From NCBI GenBank assembly GCA_030427405.1, contig JAUHXK010000014.1, positions 1 through 64,000 of the forward strand: a stretch of DNA of 64,000 nt, read 5' to 3'. Positions 37,757-47,858 of this stretch are shown here, piece after piece. The position numbers and the translations under genes are program-made. The notes beneath the pieces were generated by a model. It made no database searches, was not told the DNA's origin, and saw nothing but the letters and a program-made list of their open reading frames with translations. Source of the DNA: Alphaproteobacteria bacterium (GTDB lineage: Bacteria; Pseudomonadota; Alphaproteobacteria; Rhodobacterales; Rhodobacteraceae). How positions within the stretch are numbered: position 1 is the first letter of the stretch; each line of letters opens with the position of its first letter.

Positions 37757-38515
37757 ATGTCACCCAAAACGGCCCTCGTCACCGGGGCAGCCCGAGGCAT
37801 AGGTCTGGCCACCGCGAAACTGTTCCTGCAAGACGGATGGCGCGTGGCGCTGGTCGACCGGGATGCCGAGGCGCTGACTCAGGCCACCGCTGGGCTGGAC
37901 GGCGCATTGCCCGTTGTCGCGGACGTTTCGCAGCCCGAACAGGTCGACCAAATGGTTGACGATGTCCTGTCTGCATTCGGGGCGATCGATGCGGTTGTGA
38001 ACAATGCCGGTGTGGCAGAGTTCGGACCGATAGAAGATCATGGGTTTGCCACTTGGCGCCGGGTCATGGAAACCAACCTCGACGGGGTCTTTCTGGTCAG
38101 CCAGGCGGCGACACCGGCACTGCGCAACAGCAGGGGCGCGATTGTCAACATCGCCTCAATCTCGGGGGTGCGGGCAAGCACCTTGCGCGTGGCCTATGGC
38201 ACGTCAAAGGCCGGGGTCATTCACCTGACCAAGCAACAGGCGGCCGAACTTGGCGAATACGGAATACGGGCCAACTGCGTTTGCCCCGGCCCTGTTCGCA
38301 CGAAACTCGCCATGGCCGTGCATACGCCCGAGATCATTGCCGCCTATCACGACGCCATCCCTTTGAACCGGTATGGATCCGAGCTGGAAATCGCCCAGGT
38401 CATCTGTTTCCTGTGCTCGGACAAGGCCAGCTATGTGACCGGTCAGGTCATCGCGGCTGATGGTGGGTTCGAAAGCACCGGCGTCGGTTTGCCCGCGCTG
38501 CGCGACCCCGACTGA
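37757..38515 (+). CDS. Short-chain dehydrogenase/reductase
   Basis: A 252-residue classical SDR. The cofactor loop is TGAARGIGLATA at the N-terminus, the structural NNAG is in VVNNAGVAEF near 85, and the catalytic triad is Ser in NIASISG, Tyr and Lys in YGTSKAG near 150. After it comes NCVCPGPVRT, typical of SDRs with substrate loop. The aspartate in ALVDRDAEA at the end of the second strand favours NAD(H). The start follows AGGAGCGTTCG. Substrate is not predictable; the preceding slyX may be co-transcribed. Confidence 0.9.
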   Translation: MSPKTALVTGAARGIGLATAKLFLQDGWRVALVDRDAEALTQATAGLDGALPVVADVSQPEQVDQMVDDVLSAFGAIDAVVNNAGVAEFGPIEDHGFATWRRVMETNLDGVFLVSQAATPALRNSRGAIVNIASISGVRASTLRVAYGTSKAGVIHLTKQQAAELGEYGIRANCVCPGPVRTKLAMAVHTPEIIAAYHDAIPLNRYGSELEIAQVICFLCSDKASYVTGQVIAADGGFESTGVGLPALRDPD

Positions 38516-38564
38516 CGGGCGTACGGCGCACGCCCTGCCCCTGGTGGCCTGCGCGTGGTCGCGG

Positions 38565-38933
38565 TCACAGGCCCAGCGTCGATTTCACGGCGCTGTCCAC
38601 CACGCCGCCCAGCAAGGCGTTCTTGTCTTCGGAACAGCCCTGTGACAACGCCGCAAGGAACGCCGTACGCAGCGTGGCCTTTTCCGCCTCTGTCGAAGCG
38701 TGGTCTTCGATGTTGATCTGACGGTTGTAGATCGACAGGGCTGTCATCTTCTCGACAACGGCCAGAACATAGGTTTCGTCGCCATCCGCTTCTTCGATCA
38801 CCGACGCGCAGGTGTGGTACATGACCGGCAAAGCATCCTGCACCATTTGCTCGGCCATTTCGTCGGCAAGTGTCACGCAGGGCATGGTGATAAGGGCCGC
38901 GACGGTGGCTGCTTTGGTTCTGTTCGATATCAT
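38565..38933 (-). CDS. Hypothetical exported protein
   Basis: A 122-residue protein with a signal peptide (TKAATVAALITMPCVTLA, then DEMAEQM). The mature part is acidic and helical with two cysteines (YHTCASV, SQGCSED) that could form one disulfide. No family recognised. The ATG is chosen because it begins the signal peptide; the frame upstream overlaps the next small gene. It follows the glycine-zipper protein gene on the same strand with a 35-base gap, so they may be one transcript. Confidence 0.65.
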   Translation of the reverse strand: MISNRTKAATVAALITMPCVTLADEMAEQMVQDALPVMYHTCASVIEEADGDETYVLAVVEKMTALSIYNRQINIEDHASTEAEKATLRTAFLAALSQGCSEDKNALLGGVVDSAVKSTLGL

Positions 38934-38968
38934 GATTGACCTCCATCGCCCGATCGCAGGGCTTGCAG

Positions 38969-39190
38969 TCATTTCCAGTTGTGCCCGATGATTGCCCCGG
39001 CCACGGCGCCGGCGGCTGCGCCCTTGCCATCGCCCAGCAGGGCACCGACCCCTGCTCCGATCAGGGCGCCCTCTACCGTTTTCTTTTTCTTCTTGTCGTC
39101 CGCAAAGCCAGCCGTGGCCGATGCCAATGCCAGCGACGCGGCCGCGACCAGAACCAGCGTCCTGGAACCCAATCGTGAAACAGTCATCAT
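38969..39190 (-). CDS. Small exported glycine-zipper protein
   Basis: A 73-residue protein with a signal peptide (SRLGSRTLVLVAAASLALAS, then ATAGFADD), a basic run DDKKKKKTVE, and a C-terminal hydrophobic glycine-zipper (GALIGAGVGALLGDGKGAAA, then GAVAGAIIGHNWK). Such repeats pack membrane helices closely and occur in OmpA-related and Rick_17kDa-like proteins. Two ATG codons stand in tandem after GGAGGGATTG; either can start translation. Function is unknown. It is transcribed before the hypothetical exported protein gene at 38565. Confidence 0.7.
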   Translation of the reverse strand: MMTVSRLGSRTLVLVAAASLALASATAGFADDKKKKKTVEGALIGAGVGALLGDGKGAAAGAVAGAIIGHNWK

Positions 39191-39276
39191 CAATCCCTCC
39201 TGCGGCCAGACACAGGTTGCATCCTGCATAACCAGCCTATCGGGCCAGTTTGGACCTGGCAACAATTGGGGCGGTC

Positions 39277-42200
39277 TCAGATATCTTCGACCGAAAGGAC
39301 ACCGTCCAAGGACTTGATCGCGCCTTTGATCTGAGGGTTGACCGGAAAATGCCGACCCAGTTCCATTTCAACCTCGCCGGGCAAACCGGGCGACAGCAAA
39401 CGCAATTGAACCGGGCCGGTGGATGCGCCACCTGCGGCGCTGATTGCGTCTTCAAGCACATGCGCGACGGTCTCGATGACCTGCGGCTCGTCCAGGAAGA
39501 TACGCAAGCCGGTGGCCCCCGCCTCGGCGACAACTGCGTCGATGGGTCCGACGGACCGGGCAAGCAGCTTAAGCTGATCAGCCTCCATCGTCGCTTCGGC
39601 CGTCAACACCACCTGCGAGCCGGTTTCCAGAAACTCTCGCGATTTTTCAAGCGTTTCCGAAAACAGCGTGACCTCGAACGCGCCGGTGGGATCGGAAAGC
39701 TGGGCAAAGGCAAACCGGTTGCCGCGCACCGATTTTCGTTCCTGCCGTCCGGCGACGACACCCGCCATTTTGACACCCATCATCCCGCGCGCGCGCACCT
39801 GCTCGGTCACCTGGTCCAGGGTCATGACGTCGCGCCGTTTCAATGCAGGCATGTAATCGTCCAGCGGATGCCCGGACAAATAGAACCCGATAGCCTTGAA
39901 CTCTTCGCTCAGCCGCTCGGCTGGCAGCCAGTCGGGCGTCGCGGCAAGCCGCGGTTCGGGCAGATCGTCCCCGGCTTCGCCAAAAAGAGACACCTGGTTC
40001 GAATTCTTCTGATCGTGAATGGCCGCTGAATAGCGCACCAGTTGTTCGATACTGTCGAACACACGACGGCGGTTCTTGTCCAACTCATCAAACGCCCCGG
40101 CCCGCGCCAGCATTTCAAGCGGGCGCTTGCCAACTTTCTTGAGGTCGATCCGGCGCGCGAAGTCGAACAGGTTGACGAAGGGTTTGTCGCTCTCTTGATC
40201 CTGCGCGCCTCCGGCACGACGCCCATCAACCACAAGGCTCATCGCCTCGACGCCCACGTTTTTCAACGCGCCCAGCGCGTAAACCAGATGCCCGTCATCC
40301 ACATCAAACGTGGCCTGTGAGCGGTTCACACAAGGCGGGATATACGGCAGGTTCAGCCCCTTGCGGACTTCTTCGAAATAGACGGCCAGCTTGTCGGTCA
40401 GATGGATATCGCAGTTCATGACCCCTGCCATGAACTCAACCGGGTGGTTCGCCTTCAGCCAACCCGTCTGATAGCTGACCACCGCATAGGCCGCCGCGTG
40501 GGACTTGTTGAAACCGTAGTTGGCGAATTTCTCCAGCAGGTCGAACACCTCGGATGCTTTCTTGGCATCCACGCCATTTTCCGCCGCGCCCGTTTCGAAT
40601 TTCGGGCGTTCGGCATCCATCGCCTCTTTGATCTTTTTGCCCATCGCGCGGCGCAGCAGGTCGGCGCCGCCGAGGGAATACCCAGCCATCACCTGCGCGA
40701 TCTGCATCACCTGTTCCTGATAAACGATGATGCCTTGCGTTTCCTCAAGGATATGGTCGATCAGCGGGTGCACAGATGTGATCTCACGCTGGCCATTCTT
40801 GACCTCGCAATAGGTCGGAATGTTCTCCATCGGGCCGGGACGGTAGAGCGCCACAAGCGCCACGATGTCCTCGATACAGGTCGGCTTCATGCGCTTGAGC
40901 GCATCCATCATGCCACTGGATTCCACCTGGAATACCGCCACTGTCTTAGCTGCTGAATAAAGCTTGTACGTCGCCTCATCATCCAGCGGAATGGCGTTGA
41001 TCTGGTTCTCGGCCCCTTCGGCTGGTTCATAGAGCTCGGTGCCATCCGCCGCCACATGCAGGGGTCGCCCGGATTTGAAGATTAGGTCCATCGCGTTCTG
41101 GATCACGGTCAGGGTCTTCAGGCCCAGAAAGTCGAACTTTACCAGTCCAGCCTGTTCCACCCATTTCATGTTGAACTGGGTCGCAGGCATATCGGACCGC
41201 GGGTCCTGATACAAAGGCACCAACGCATCCAGCGGCCGGTCCCCGATCACCACCCCCGCCGCGTGAGTCGAGGCGTTCCGCAACAGCCCTTCGACCTGTT
41301 GGCCGTAGGTGAGCAGGCGATCCACCACCTCTTCGTTTTTTGCCTCTTCTCGCAACCGAGGTTCGTCCGCAAGCGCCTTTTCGATAGAAACCGGCTTAAC
41401 CCCTTCGACCGGGATCATCTTGGACAGGCGATCCACCTGCCCATAAGGCATTTGCAAAACCCGCCCGATATCGCGCACGGCGGCCTTTGACAGAAGCGCA
41501 CCAAAGGTGATGATCTGCCCCACCTTGTCGCGCCCGTATTTCTGCTGAACATATCGGATCACCTCTTCGCGGCGATCCATGCAGAAGTCGATATCGAAGT
41601 CGGGCATCGAGACCCGCTCGGGGTTCAGGAAGCGTTCGAACAGCAAGCTGTAGCGCAGCGGGTCAAGGTCGGTGATTGTCAGCGCATAAGCCACAAGCGA
41701 CCCCGCGCCCGAGCCCCGCCCCGGCCCCACCGGGATGTCATGATCCTTGGCCCATTGGATAAAGTCAGCAACGATCAGGAAATAACCGGGAAAGCCCATG
41801 CCTTCGATAATTTCCAGTTCGAAATCCAGCCGTTCCTGATATTTTTCAGGCGTCACGGCATGCGGAATCACGGCCAGTCGTTTCTGCAAACCCTCATTGG
41901 CGATGCGGCGCAGTTCGGCCACCTCGTCATCCGCGAATTTGGGCAGGATCGGGTCACGGCGATACGCCATAAAGGCGCAGCGCTTGGCAATTTCGACGGT
42001 GTTTTCGATTGCTTCGGGCAGGTCGGCAAACAGGGTCACCATTTCCTGCTGCGACTTGAAATAATGCTGTGCGGTCAGGCGGCGGCGACCCTCTTGCTGG
42101 TCGACATAGGCCCCTTCGGCGATACAGATCAGCGCGTCATGCGCCTCGTACATATCAGAGGTCGGGAAATAGACATCATTGGTGGCGACCAGCGGCAGGT

Positions 42201-42807
42201 TCTTGGCATAGGCCATCTCGACATGGCCCCGTTCGGTCAGGCGTTCGGCCTCGGGCTGGCCATCCTCGCCCGGATGGCGTTGCAATTCTATATAAAGCCG
42301 ATCAGAGAACATGGCCGCCAACCGATCCACCAGTTCTTCGGCAGCCGGTCTTTGCCCCTGTTGCAACAGCCGCCCAACCGGGCCGTCGGGGCCGCCGCTG
42401 AGACAGATTAGCCCGGCGGACCGCTCTTCAAGTTCGTCAAGCGTGACCTGCGGCAGTTGCCCGCCCTTGTCCACGTAAAGGCACGAACTGAGCTTCATCA
42501 GGTTCTCATACCCGGTTTCCGACTGCGCCAGCAGCACCAGCGGCGCCGGGGGCCTTGGCTTTTCACCGGGTTTTGCCTGAACATAGGCAAGATCCACCTG
42601 GCACCCGACAATCGGCTGCACCCCTGCATCCCCCAGCGTCACCGAAAATTCCAGCGCCGAAAACATACTGTTGGTATCTGTTACCGCCACGGCCGGCATC
42701 TCTGCGGCGACGCACAGCCCCGGCAATTTCTTTAGACGAATGGCCCCTTCCAGCAGGGAATATTCGGTATGGACGCGGAGGTGAATGAATCGGGGAGAGG
42801 TGCTCAT
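39277..42807 (-). CDS. dnaE: DNA polymerase III subunit alpha
   Basis: The replicative polymerase, 1176 residues. The N-terminal PHP domain starts FIHLRVHTEYSLLEGA; the catalytic aspartates are in MPDFDIDFCMDRR near residue 400, with GPGRGSGAGSLVAYAL before it. Later GPMENIPTYCE and GFNKSHAAAYAVVSYQTGW are the fingers, and the C-terminal part (about 990-1170) has the OB-fold (KMAGVVAGRQERKSV) and tau-binding region. Length matches DnaE1, not the mutagenic DnaE2. It is monocistronic as far as can be seen; the two small exported-protein genes downstream are on the same strand. Confidence 0.98.
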   Translation of the reverse strand: MSTSPRFIHLRVHTEYSLLEGAIRLKKLPGLCVAAEMPAVAVTDTNSMFSALEFSVTLGDAGVQPIVGCQVDLAYVQAKPGEKPRPPAPLVLLAQSETGYENLMKLSSCLYVDKGGQLPQVTLDELEERSAGLICLSGGPDGPVGRLLQQGQRPAAEELVDRLAAMFSDRLYIELQRHPGEDGQPEAERLTERGHVEMAYAKNLPLVATNDVYFPTSDMYEAHDALICIAEGAYVDQQEGRRRLTAQHYFKSQQEMVTLFADLPEAIENTVEIAKRCAFMAYRRDPILPKFADDEVAELRRIANEGLQKRLAVIPHAVTPEKYQERLDFELEIIEGMGFPGYFLIVADFIQWAKDHDIPVGPGRGSGAGSLVAYALTITDLDPLRYSLLFERFLNPERVSMPDFDIDFCMDRREEVIRYVQQKYGRDKVGQIITFGALLSKAAVRDIGRVLQMPYGQVDRLSKMIPVEGVKPVSIEKALADEPRLREEAKNEEVVDRLLTYGQQVEGLLRNASTHAAGVVIGDRPLDALVPLYQDPRSDMPATQFNMKWVEQAGLVKFDFLGLKTLTVIQNAMDLIFKSGRPLHVAADGTELYEPAEGAENQINAIPLDDEATYKLYSAAKTVAVFQVESSGMMDALKRMKPTCIEDIVALVALYRPGPMENIPTYCEVKNGQREITSVHPLIDHILEETQGIIVYQEQVMQIAQVMAGYSLGGADLLRRAMGKKIKEAMDAERPKFETGAAENGVDAKKASEVFDLLEKFANYGFNKSHAAAYAVVSYQTGWLKANHPVEFMAGVMNCDIHLTDKLAVYFEEVRKGLNLPYIPPCVNRSQATFDVDDGHLVYALGALKNVGVEAMSLVVDGRRAGGAQDQESDKPFVNLFDFARRIDLKKVGKRPLEMLARAGAFDELDKNRRRVFDSIEQLVRYSAAIHDQKNSNQVSLFGEAGDDLPEPRLAATPDWLPAERLSEEFKAIGFYLSGHPLDDYMPALKRRDVMTLDQVTEQVRARGMMGVKMAGVVAGRQERKSVRGNRFAFAQLSDPTGAFEVTLFSETLEKSREFLETGSQVVLTAEATMEADQLKLLARSVGPIDAVVAEAGATGLRIFLDEPQVIETVAHVLEDAISAAGGASTGPVQLRLLSPGLPGEVEMELGRHFPVNPQIKGAIKSLDGVLSVEDI

Positions 42808-43150
42808 GCACGCAGGCTATCGCAGCCGAACGTCGTGCAAAAGCCAGAACAGGCGCCCGGTGGCGCACAATTTTTGACCACGCATTCTTCGGAAATTTTG
42901 GAAGGTGCTTCGGGTTTGACTGCGATTTCTTTACAAAAAACCGCGCAATTTCAACCCCATGACAGCAAGACGCACGGCTATTTTGCAGGCAAACCCAGCG
43001 TAATAGTGTATGAAATAGGCAGTTTTTCTTGCCATGCAACCCGGCCTGTTCCTAACATCCGATGGCAAGCTACCAGCCCGCTACTCTTTCTACGTCGCAT
43101 CGGAGGAGGGCACCAAAGGGCAAAACCGGGTAAGGCGACGGGTTTCACGT
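42808..43150. other. Divergent intergenic region between dnaE and xdhA
   Basis: No gene is seen. It must hold the dnaE promoter (leftward) and the xdhABC promoter (rightward). The part near 42960-43040 is A+T-rich and contains dyads TTGC-AG-GCAA and GGCA-N8-TGCC, possible operator sites. The xdhA leader contains GGAGGAGGGCACC at about 43101, too far from the xdhA ATG to serve it. No known purine riboswitch was recognised. Confidence 0.45.
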
Positions 43151-44512
43151 ATGAATATCACGTTTCTTCTGAACGGAGAGACAGTGGAGCTGGCGGATGT
43201 CGATCCGACAGCCACCCTGCTGGACTGGCTGCGCGAAGATCGCGGCCTGACCGGCACCAAGGAAGGCTGCAACGAGGGCGATTGCGGGGCCTGCACCGTC
43301 ATGGTGACAGATGAAGGCGGCGCCAAGGCGCTGAATTCCTGCATCCTGTTCTTGCCGCAGTTGCATGGCAAGGCCGTGCGCACTGTCGAAGGCGCCAGCG
43401 GTCCGAATGGCGAAGCGCACCCGGTTCAACAGGCGATGGTCGATCTGCATGGTTCGCAATGCGGCTTCTGCACGCCCGGATTTGTCATGTCGATGGTTGC
43501 CGGTCATGCAATCGGGGCGACGGATCACGATACGCAGCTTGCGGGAAACCTGTGTCGCTGCACCGGTTATGCGCCGATTGTCCGCGCCGCGAAGGCGGCC
43601 GAGGCGCAGCCTGTACCCGTCTGGGTCAAGGACAAACCCGTCGCCCTCGCTGCCACCTCGCCGATTCTGCCTGGATCGTCTGACGAGCTGGCGGATGTCT
43701 ATGCCAAGAACCCCGATGCCACCCTGGTTGCCGGGGCCACCGATGTTGGCCTCTGGGTTACCAAGCAATTGCGCGATCTGGACCCTGTGATTTTCCTCAA
43801 CCGTTGCGACGACCTGAAAGAAATCACCATCACCGACGACGAAATCCGCTTTGGCGCGATGGTCGATATGAACCGTATGGGTCAGGCGCTGAACGACCTG
43901 CATCCATCTTATGCCGAGATGATCCGCCGCTATGCCAGCGTACAGGTGCGCCACGCAGCCACGGTGGGCGGCAATATCGCCAATGGGTCGCCCATTGGGG
44001 ACAACCCGCCTGCACTGATCGCCCTGGACGCCACGTTGCATCTGCGCAAGGGGAACACGCGACGCTCGGTCCCGTTAGAGGAATTCTTCATCGAATATGG
44101 CAAGCAGGACCGTGCCCCCGGTGAGTTCGTCGAAGCGGTCAGCTTCCCGCGTCAGGCGGATCGGTTGAAGGCCTACAAGCTCAGCAAGCGGTTTGATCAG
44201 GATATCTCGGCCGTGTGTGGATGTTTCAACATCACCGTGGCGGACGGCACCGTCACGCAGGCACGTATCGCTTTTGGCGGCATGGCCGGAGTTCCAAAAC
44301 GGGCAGCACATGTCGAAAAGGCGCTGATCGGCAAGGCGTGGACCGTTGATACAGTTCGGGCCGCGCTCCCAGCTTTTGCCCAGGACTTTACGCCGATGAC
44401 AGACATGCGTGCCTCGGCCACCTATCGGTTGGAAACGGCCAAAGCGATGCTCGAACGCTATTACTTTGAGGACCGGGGCGAGGTGACCAACGTGCTGGAG
44501 GTGACGGCATGA
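43151..44512 (+). CDS. xdhA: Xanthine dehydrogenase, Fe-S/FAD subunit
   Basis: Small subunit of the XdhAB oxidoreductase that converts hypoxanthine to xanthine and urate in the cytoplasm. The 453-residue protein has a [2Fe-2S] plant-ferredoxin domain with [11 protein letters not shown] near residue 40, a second cluster domain with CGFCTPGF and CRCTGY near 110-140, and an FAD domain from about 180 ([33 protein letters not shown]). The start is [13 protein letters not shown]; an ATG far upstream gives an implausible arginine-rich extension. The last four bases overlap xdhB (ATGA). Confidence 0.95.
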   Translation: MNITFLLNGETVELADVDPTATLLDWLREDRGLTGTKEGCNEGDCGACTVMVTDEGGAKALNSCILFLPQLHGKAVRTVEGASGPNGEAHPVQQAMVDLHGSQCGFCTPGFVMSMVAGHAIGATDHDTQLAGNLCRCTGYAPIVRAAKAAEAQPVPVWVKDKPVALAATSPILPGSSDELADVYAKNPDATLVAGATDVGLWVTKQLRDLDPVIFLNRCDDLKEITITDDEIRFGAMVDMNRMGQALNDLHPSYAEMIRRYASVQVRHAATVGGNIANGSPIGDNPPALIALDATLHLRKGNTRRSVPLEEFFIEYGKQDRAPGEFVEAVSFPRQADRLKAYKLSKRFDQDISAVCGCFNITVADGTVTQARIAFGGMAGVPKRAAHVEKALIGKAWTVDTVRAALPAFAQDFTPMTDMRASATYRLETAKAMLERYYFEDRGEVTNVLEVTA

Positions 44513-46923
44513 GCGTAAGCAAACCCCTGCCCCACGATGCCGCCCTGCTGCATGTTTCGGGCGCGGCCCGCTATGTGGATGACATTCCGACGCCCAAAGG
44601 CTCGCTGCATCTGGCGTTTGGCCTCAGCCCGATTGCCAAGGGCAAAATCTCGGCAATGGATCTGTCCGACGTCAAAGCCGCCGACGGCGTTGTCATGGTG
44701 TTGACTGCCGAAGATCTGCCGTTTGCCAACGATGTCTCGCCCTCGATCCATGATGAGCCCTTGCTGTCAGACGGAACCGTCAATTACATCGGCCAGCCGG
44801 TTTTCCTTGTGGTGGCGACCAGCCATCTGGCGGCCCGCAAGGCGGCGCGGCTGGGCAAGATCGACTATGCCGAGGAGACCCCGATCCTGACAGTCGACGA
44901 GGCGCTTGCCGCCGACAGCCGTTTCGAGGAAGGCCCGCGCATCTATGCCAAAGGGGACGCGGATGCCGCCATCGCAAGCGCGGCGCATGTGATCGAAGGC
45001 GGGTTCGAGCTTGGCGGGCAGGAGCATTTCTATCTGGAAGGCCAGGCCGCGCTGGCAGTGCCGAACGAAGGCGGCGACATGCTGGTCCATTCCTCGACCC
45101 AGCACCCGACCGAGATTCAGCACAAGGTTGCCGACGCTCTGGGCGTGCCCATGCACGCGGTCCGGGTTGAGACCCGTCGTATGGGCGGCGGCTTTGGCGG
45201 CAAGGAAAGCCAGGGCAACGCGCTGGCGGTCGCCTGTGCCATCGCCGCGCGGGCAACCGGCAAAGCCTGCAAGATGCGCTATGATCGTGATGATGACATG
45301 ACCATCACCGGCAAACGGCACGCATTCCGGATTGCCTACAAGGCCGGGTTCGATGAAAACGGCCATATTCAAGGCGTTTCGTTCCTGCATCATGCCATCT
45401 GTGGCTGGGCGCAGGACCTGTCTCTGCCCGTCGCGGACCGCGCGATGCTGCATTCGGACAATGCCTATCTGCTGCCCAATGCGCGGATCGAAAGCCACCG
45501 GTTGAAGACCAACACCCAATCCGCCACCGCCTATCGCGGGTTCGGCGGTCCGCAAGGCATGGTTGGAATCGAACGTGTCATGGATCACGCCGCGCACAGT
45601 TTGAGGATGGACCCGGTCGAACTGCGCCGCCGCAACTATTACGAACCGGCACATCCGCCGGTCATGGATCCACCTGACCTGCCTGAACGCCCATTGACCC
45701 ATGTCGATCCGCATGAGGACCTGACCAGCCTGGGCGCGGTCGAGCAGGTGACAACCCCGCCACCGGTGCGCCCGGTGCCCGAAGGGGGCAACACGACGCC
45801 TTATGGCATGGAAGTAACGGATTTCGAGTTGCACGGCATGACAGCCGCCCTGCTGAAATCCAGCGACTATGCAGCGCGCAAAGCTGCAATTGCCAAGTGG
45901 AACAGCGAAAACAGCGTGATCAAGAAAGGCATCGCCTTCTCGCCGGTCAAATTCGGGATTTCCTTTACGCTGACCCACCTCAATCAGGCAGGTGCATTGG
46001 TGCATGTGTATCAAGACGGCTCGGTCCATCTGAACCATGGCGGCACCGAAATGGGACAAGGTCTGTTTCAGAAGGTCGCGCAGGTTGCAGCCTCGCGCTT
46101 TGGCATTCCGCTTGAGATGGTCAAAATCACCGCGACCGATACCGCCAAGGTGCCGAACACCTCGGCCACGGCGGCGTCTTCGGGAAGCGACCTGAACGGT
46201 ATGGCCGTGAAAGCCGCCTGTGACACGATCCGCGACCGGATGGCCGAATACCTGGCGGAACGGCATCAGGCGGACCCTGCCACTGTTACGTTCTCGGACG
46301 GCCAGGTTTCGGTGGGCGAAGAAAGCTATGGCTTCGCCGAAGCCGCCGCGCTTGTCTATCAGGGGCGTGTCAGCCTATCGGCGACCGGGTTTTACAAGAC
46401 ACCCAAGATTGAATGGGACCGGATCAAGGGCCGGGGGCGACCGTTCTTTTACTTTGCCTATGGTGCATCCGTTACCGAGGTGGCGATTGACACCCTGACC
46501 GGCGAAAACCGTATCCTGCGCACGGACATCCTGCATGACGCGGGCGCGCCGCTGAACCCGGCGCTGGATATCGGGCAGGTCGAAGGGGCCTATGTCCAGG
46601 GCGCCGGTTGGCTGACAACCGAGGAACTCGTCTGGGACGGCAGGGGCAACCTGCGCACCCATGCGCCGTCGACCTACAAGATCCCGGCCTGTTCCGACCG
46701 GCCCGATATCTTTAACGTTGAACTTTGGGATGCCGAGAACCGCGAAGACACGATCTATCGCTCGAAAGCCGTGGGTGAGCCGCCTTTCATGTTGGGCATT
46801 TCCGCCTGGCTGGCGCTGTCAAACGCGGTCGCGGCCTGCGGCGACGGCTATCCCGCGCTGGATGCGCCTGCCACAGCCGAAGAGGTCTGGAACGGCGTCC
46901 AAAGAATGAAAGGGGGCCTTTGA
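44509..46923 (+). CDS. xdhB: Xanthine dehydrogenase, molybdopterin subunit
   Basis: Large catalytic subunit carrying the molybdenum cofactor, 804 residues. Supporting segments are [27 protein letters not shown] with the substrate-pocket glutamine region, [25 protein letters not shown] and [20 protein letters not shown], and near the end [11 protein letters not shown] with the catalytic glutamate. This fits the xanthine dehydrogenase rather than aldehyde oxidase branch, also supported by neighbours. Its stop overlaps the xdhC start (TGATG). The active-site identity for hypoxanthine is inferred. Confidence 0.95.
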   Translation: MSVSKPLPHDAALLHVSGAARYVDDIPTPKGSLHLAFGLSPIAKGKISAMDLSDVKAADGVVMVLTAEDLPFANDVSPSIHDEPLLSDGTVNYIGQPVFLVVATSHLAARKAARLGKIDYAEETPILTVDEALAADSRFEEGPRIYAKGDADAAIASAAHVIEGGFELGGQEHFYLEGQAALAVPNEGGDMLVHSSTQHPTEIQHKVADALGVPMHAVRVETRRMGGGFGGKESQGNALAVACAIAARATGKACKMRYDRDDDMTITGKRHAFRIAYKAGFDENGHIQGVSFLHHAICGWAQDLSLPVADRAMLHSDNAYLLPNARIESHRLKTNTQSATAYRGFGGPQGMVGIERVMDHAAHSLRMDPVELRRRNYYEPAHPPVMDPPDLPERPLTHVDPHEDLTSLGAVEQVTTPPPVRPVPEGGNTTPYGMEVTDFELHGMTAALLKSSDYAARKAAIAKWNSENSVIKKGIAFSPVKFGISFTLTHLNQAGALVHVYQDGSVHLNHGGTEMGQGLFQKVAQVAASRFGIPLEMVKITATDTAKVPNTSATAASSGSDLNGMAVKAACDTIRDRMAEYLAERHQADPATVTFSDGQVSVGEESYGFAEAAALVYQGRVSLSATGFYKTPKIEWDRIKGRGRPFFYFAYGASVTEVAIDTLTGENRILRTDILHDAGAPLNPALDIGQVEGAYVQGAGWLTTEELVWDGRGNLRTHAPSTYKIPACSDRPDIFNVELWDAENREDTIYRSKAVGEPPFMLGISAWLALSNAVAACGDGYPALDAPATAEEVWNGVQRMKGGL

Positions 46924-47858
46924 TGGGATTTGACCTTGAGGCTTTGAGGGAGGCGGTCAAGACCCACGGGACAGTTGTCCGGGTGGTCATCGCCGGGATC
47001 AAAGGATCGTCCCCCCGCGAAACCGGTGCTGCAATGCTGGTCTGGGAAACCGGGCAAAGTGGCACCATCGGCGGTGGAACCCTTGAGTTTCAGGCCGCCG
47101 AGGCCGCGCGGGCCCAAACTGCGCCTACGCGCCTGACGCATCACGCGCTGGGGCCAGACATGGGGCAATGCTGCGGCGGGGCCGTTTCACTGGTCAGCGA
47201 AATCTATGATGCGGCGCGCCTGGACACGCTGAGCGATCCGGTCATCGCACGCCCCGTTTTGGGCGGAGATATGCCCCTGTCGGTCAAACGCCTGCTGGCC
47301 GCAGCCCGCAATCAGGGCATTGCGCCCTTGCCGCAACTGGTCGATGGCTGGATGATCGAACCGGTCCACAAGCCAACGCGCGATCTTTGGATCTGGGGGG
47401 CAGGCCATGTGGGCCGGGCGCTGGTCGGCGTCCTGTCGCCCCTGCCCGATTTGGCGATAAGCTGGTTCGATACCGGACCGGACCGCTTTCCCGCTACCGT
47501 TCCGGGCGGTGTCAGGGTAATTCCCGCAGCCAAACCCGCCGAGTTGGTGCGCCACGCCCCGCGCGATGCCGAACATCTGGTGTTGACTTATTCGCATAAT
47601 CTGGACCTGGAACTGTGCAACCGGCTGCTTTTGCACGATTTCCGCTTTGCGGGGCTGATTGGCTCGGCTACCAAGTGGGCGCGGTTTCGGTCTCGTCTGG
47701 CGGCCCTGGGGCATTCACCGCAGCGGATTGCCCGGATCACCTGCCCGATCGGCGACCAGGGCCTGGGGAAACACCCGCAAATGATCGCCGTCGGGGTAGC
47801 CGCGCAAATCCTGCGCGGCGCCCGGCAGAATGACTTGAAGAAGGACCTGAGCGCGTGA
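46923..47858 (+). CDS. xdhC: XdhC, xanthine dehydrogenase accessory protein
   Basis: Binds and inserts sulfurated molybdenum cofactor into XdhB. The 311-residue protein has the N-terminal SSPRETGAAMLVW and GTIGGGTLEFQAA segments, the MGQCCGGAVSLV cysteine motif near residue 80 and a C-terminal NAD-like domain (LWIWGAGHVGRALV, then VLTYSHNLDLELCNRLL and FAGLIGSATKW). The ATG of the TGATG overlap with xdhB is used. Its own stop overlaps the ABC ATPase start as GTGA, which ties the cofactor maturation factor and transporter into one transcription unit. Confidence 0.95.
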   Translation: MGFDLEALREAVKTHGTVVRVVIAGIKGSSPRETGAAMLVWETGQSGTIGGGTLEFQAAEAARAQTAPTRLTHHALGPDMGQCCGGAVSLVSEIYDAARLDTLSDPVIARPVLGGDMPLSVKRLLAAARNQGIAPLPQLVDGWMIEPVHKPTRDLWIWGAGHVGRALVGVLSPLPDLAISWFDTGPDRFPATVPGGVRVIPAAKPAELVRHAPRDAEHLVLTYSHNLDLELCNRLLLHDFRFAGLIGSATKWARFRSRLAALGHSPQRIARITCPIGDQGLGKHPQMIAVGVAAQILRGARQNDLKKDLSA

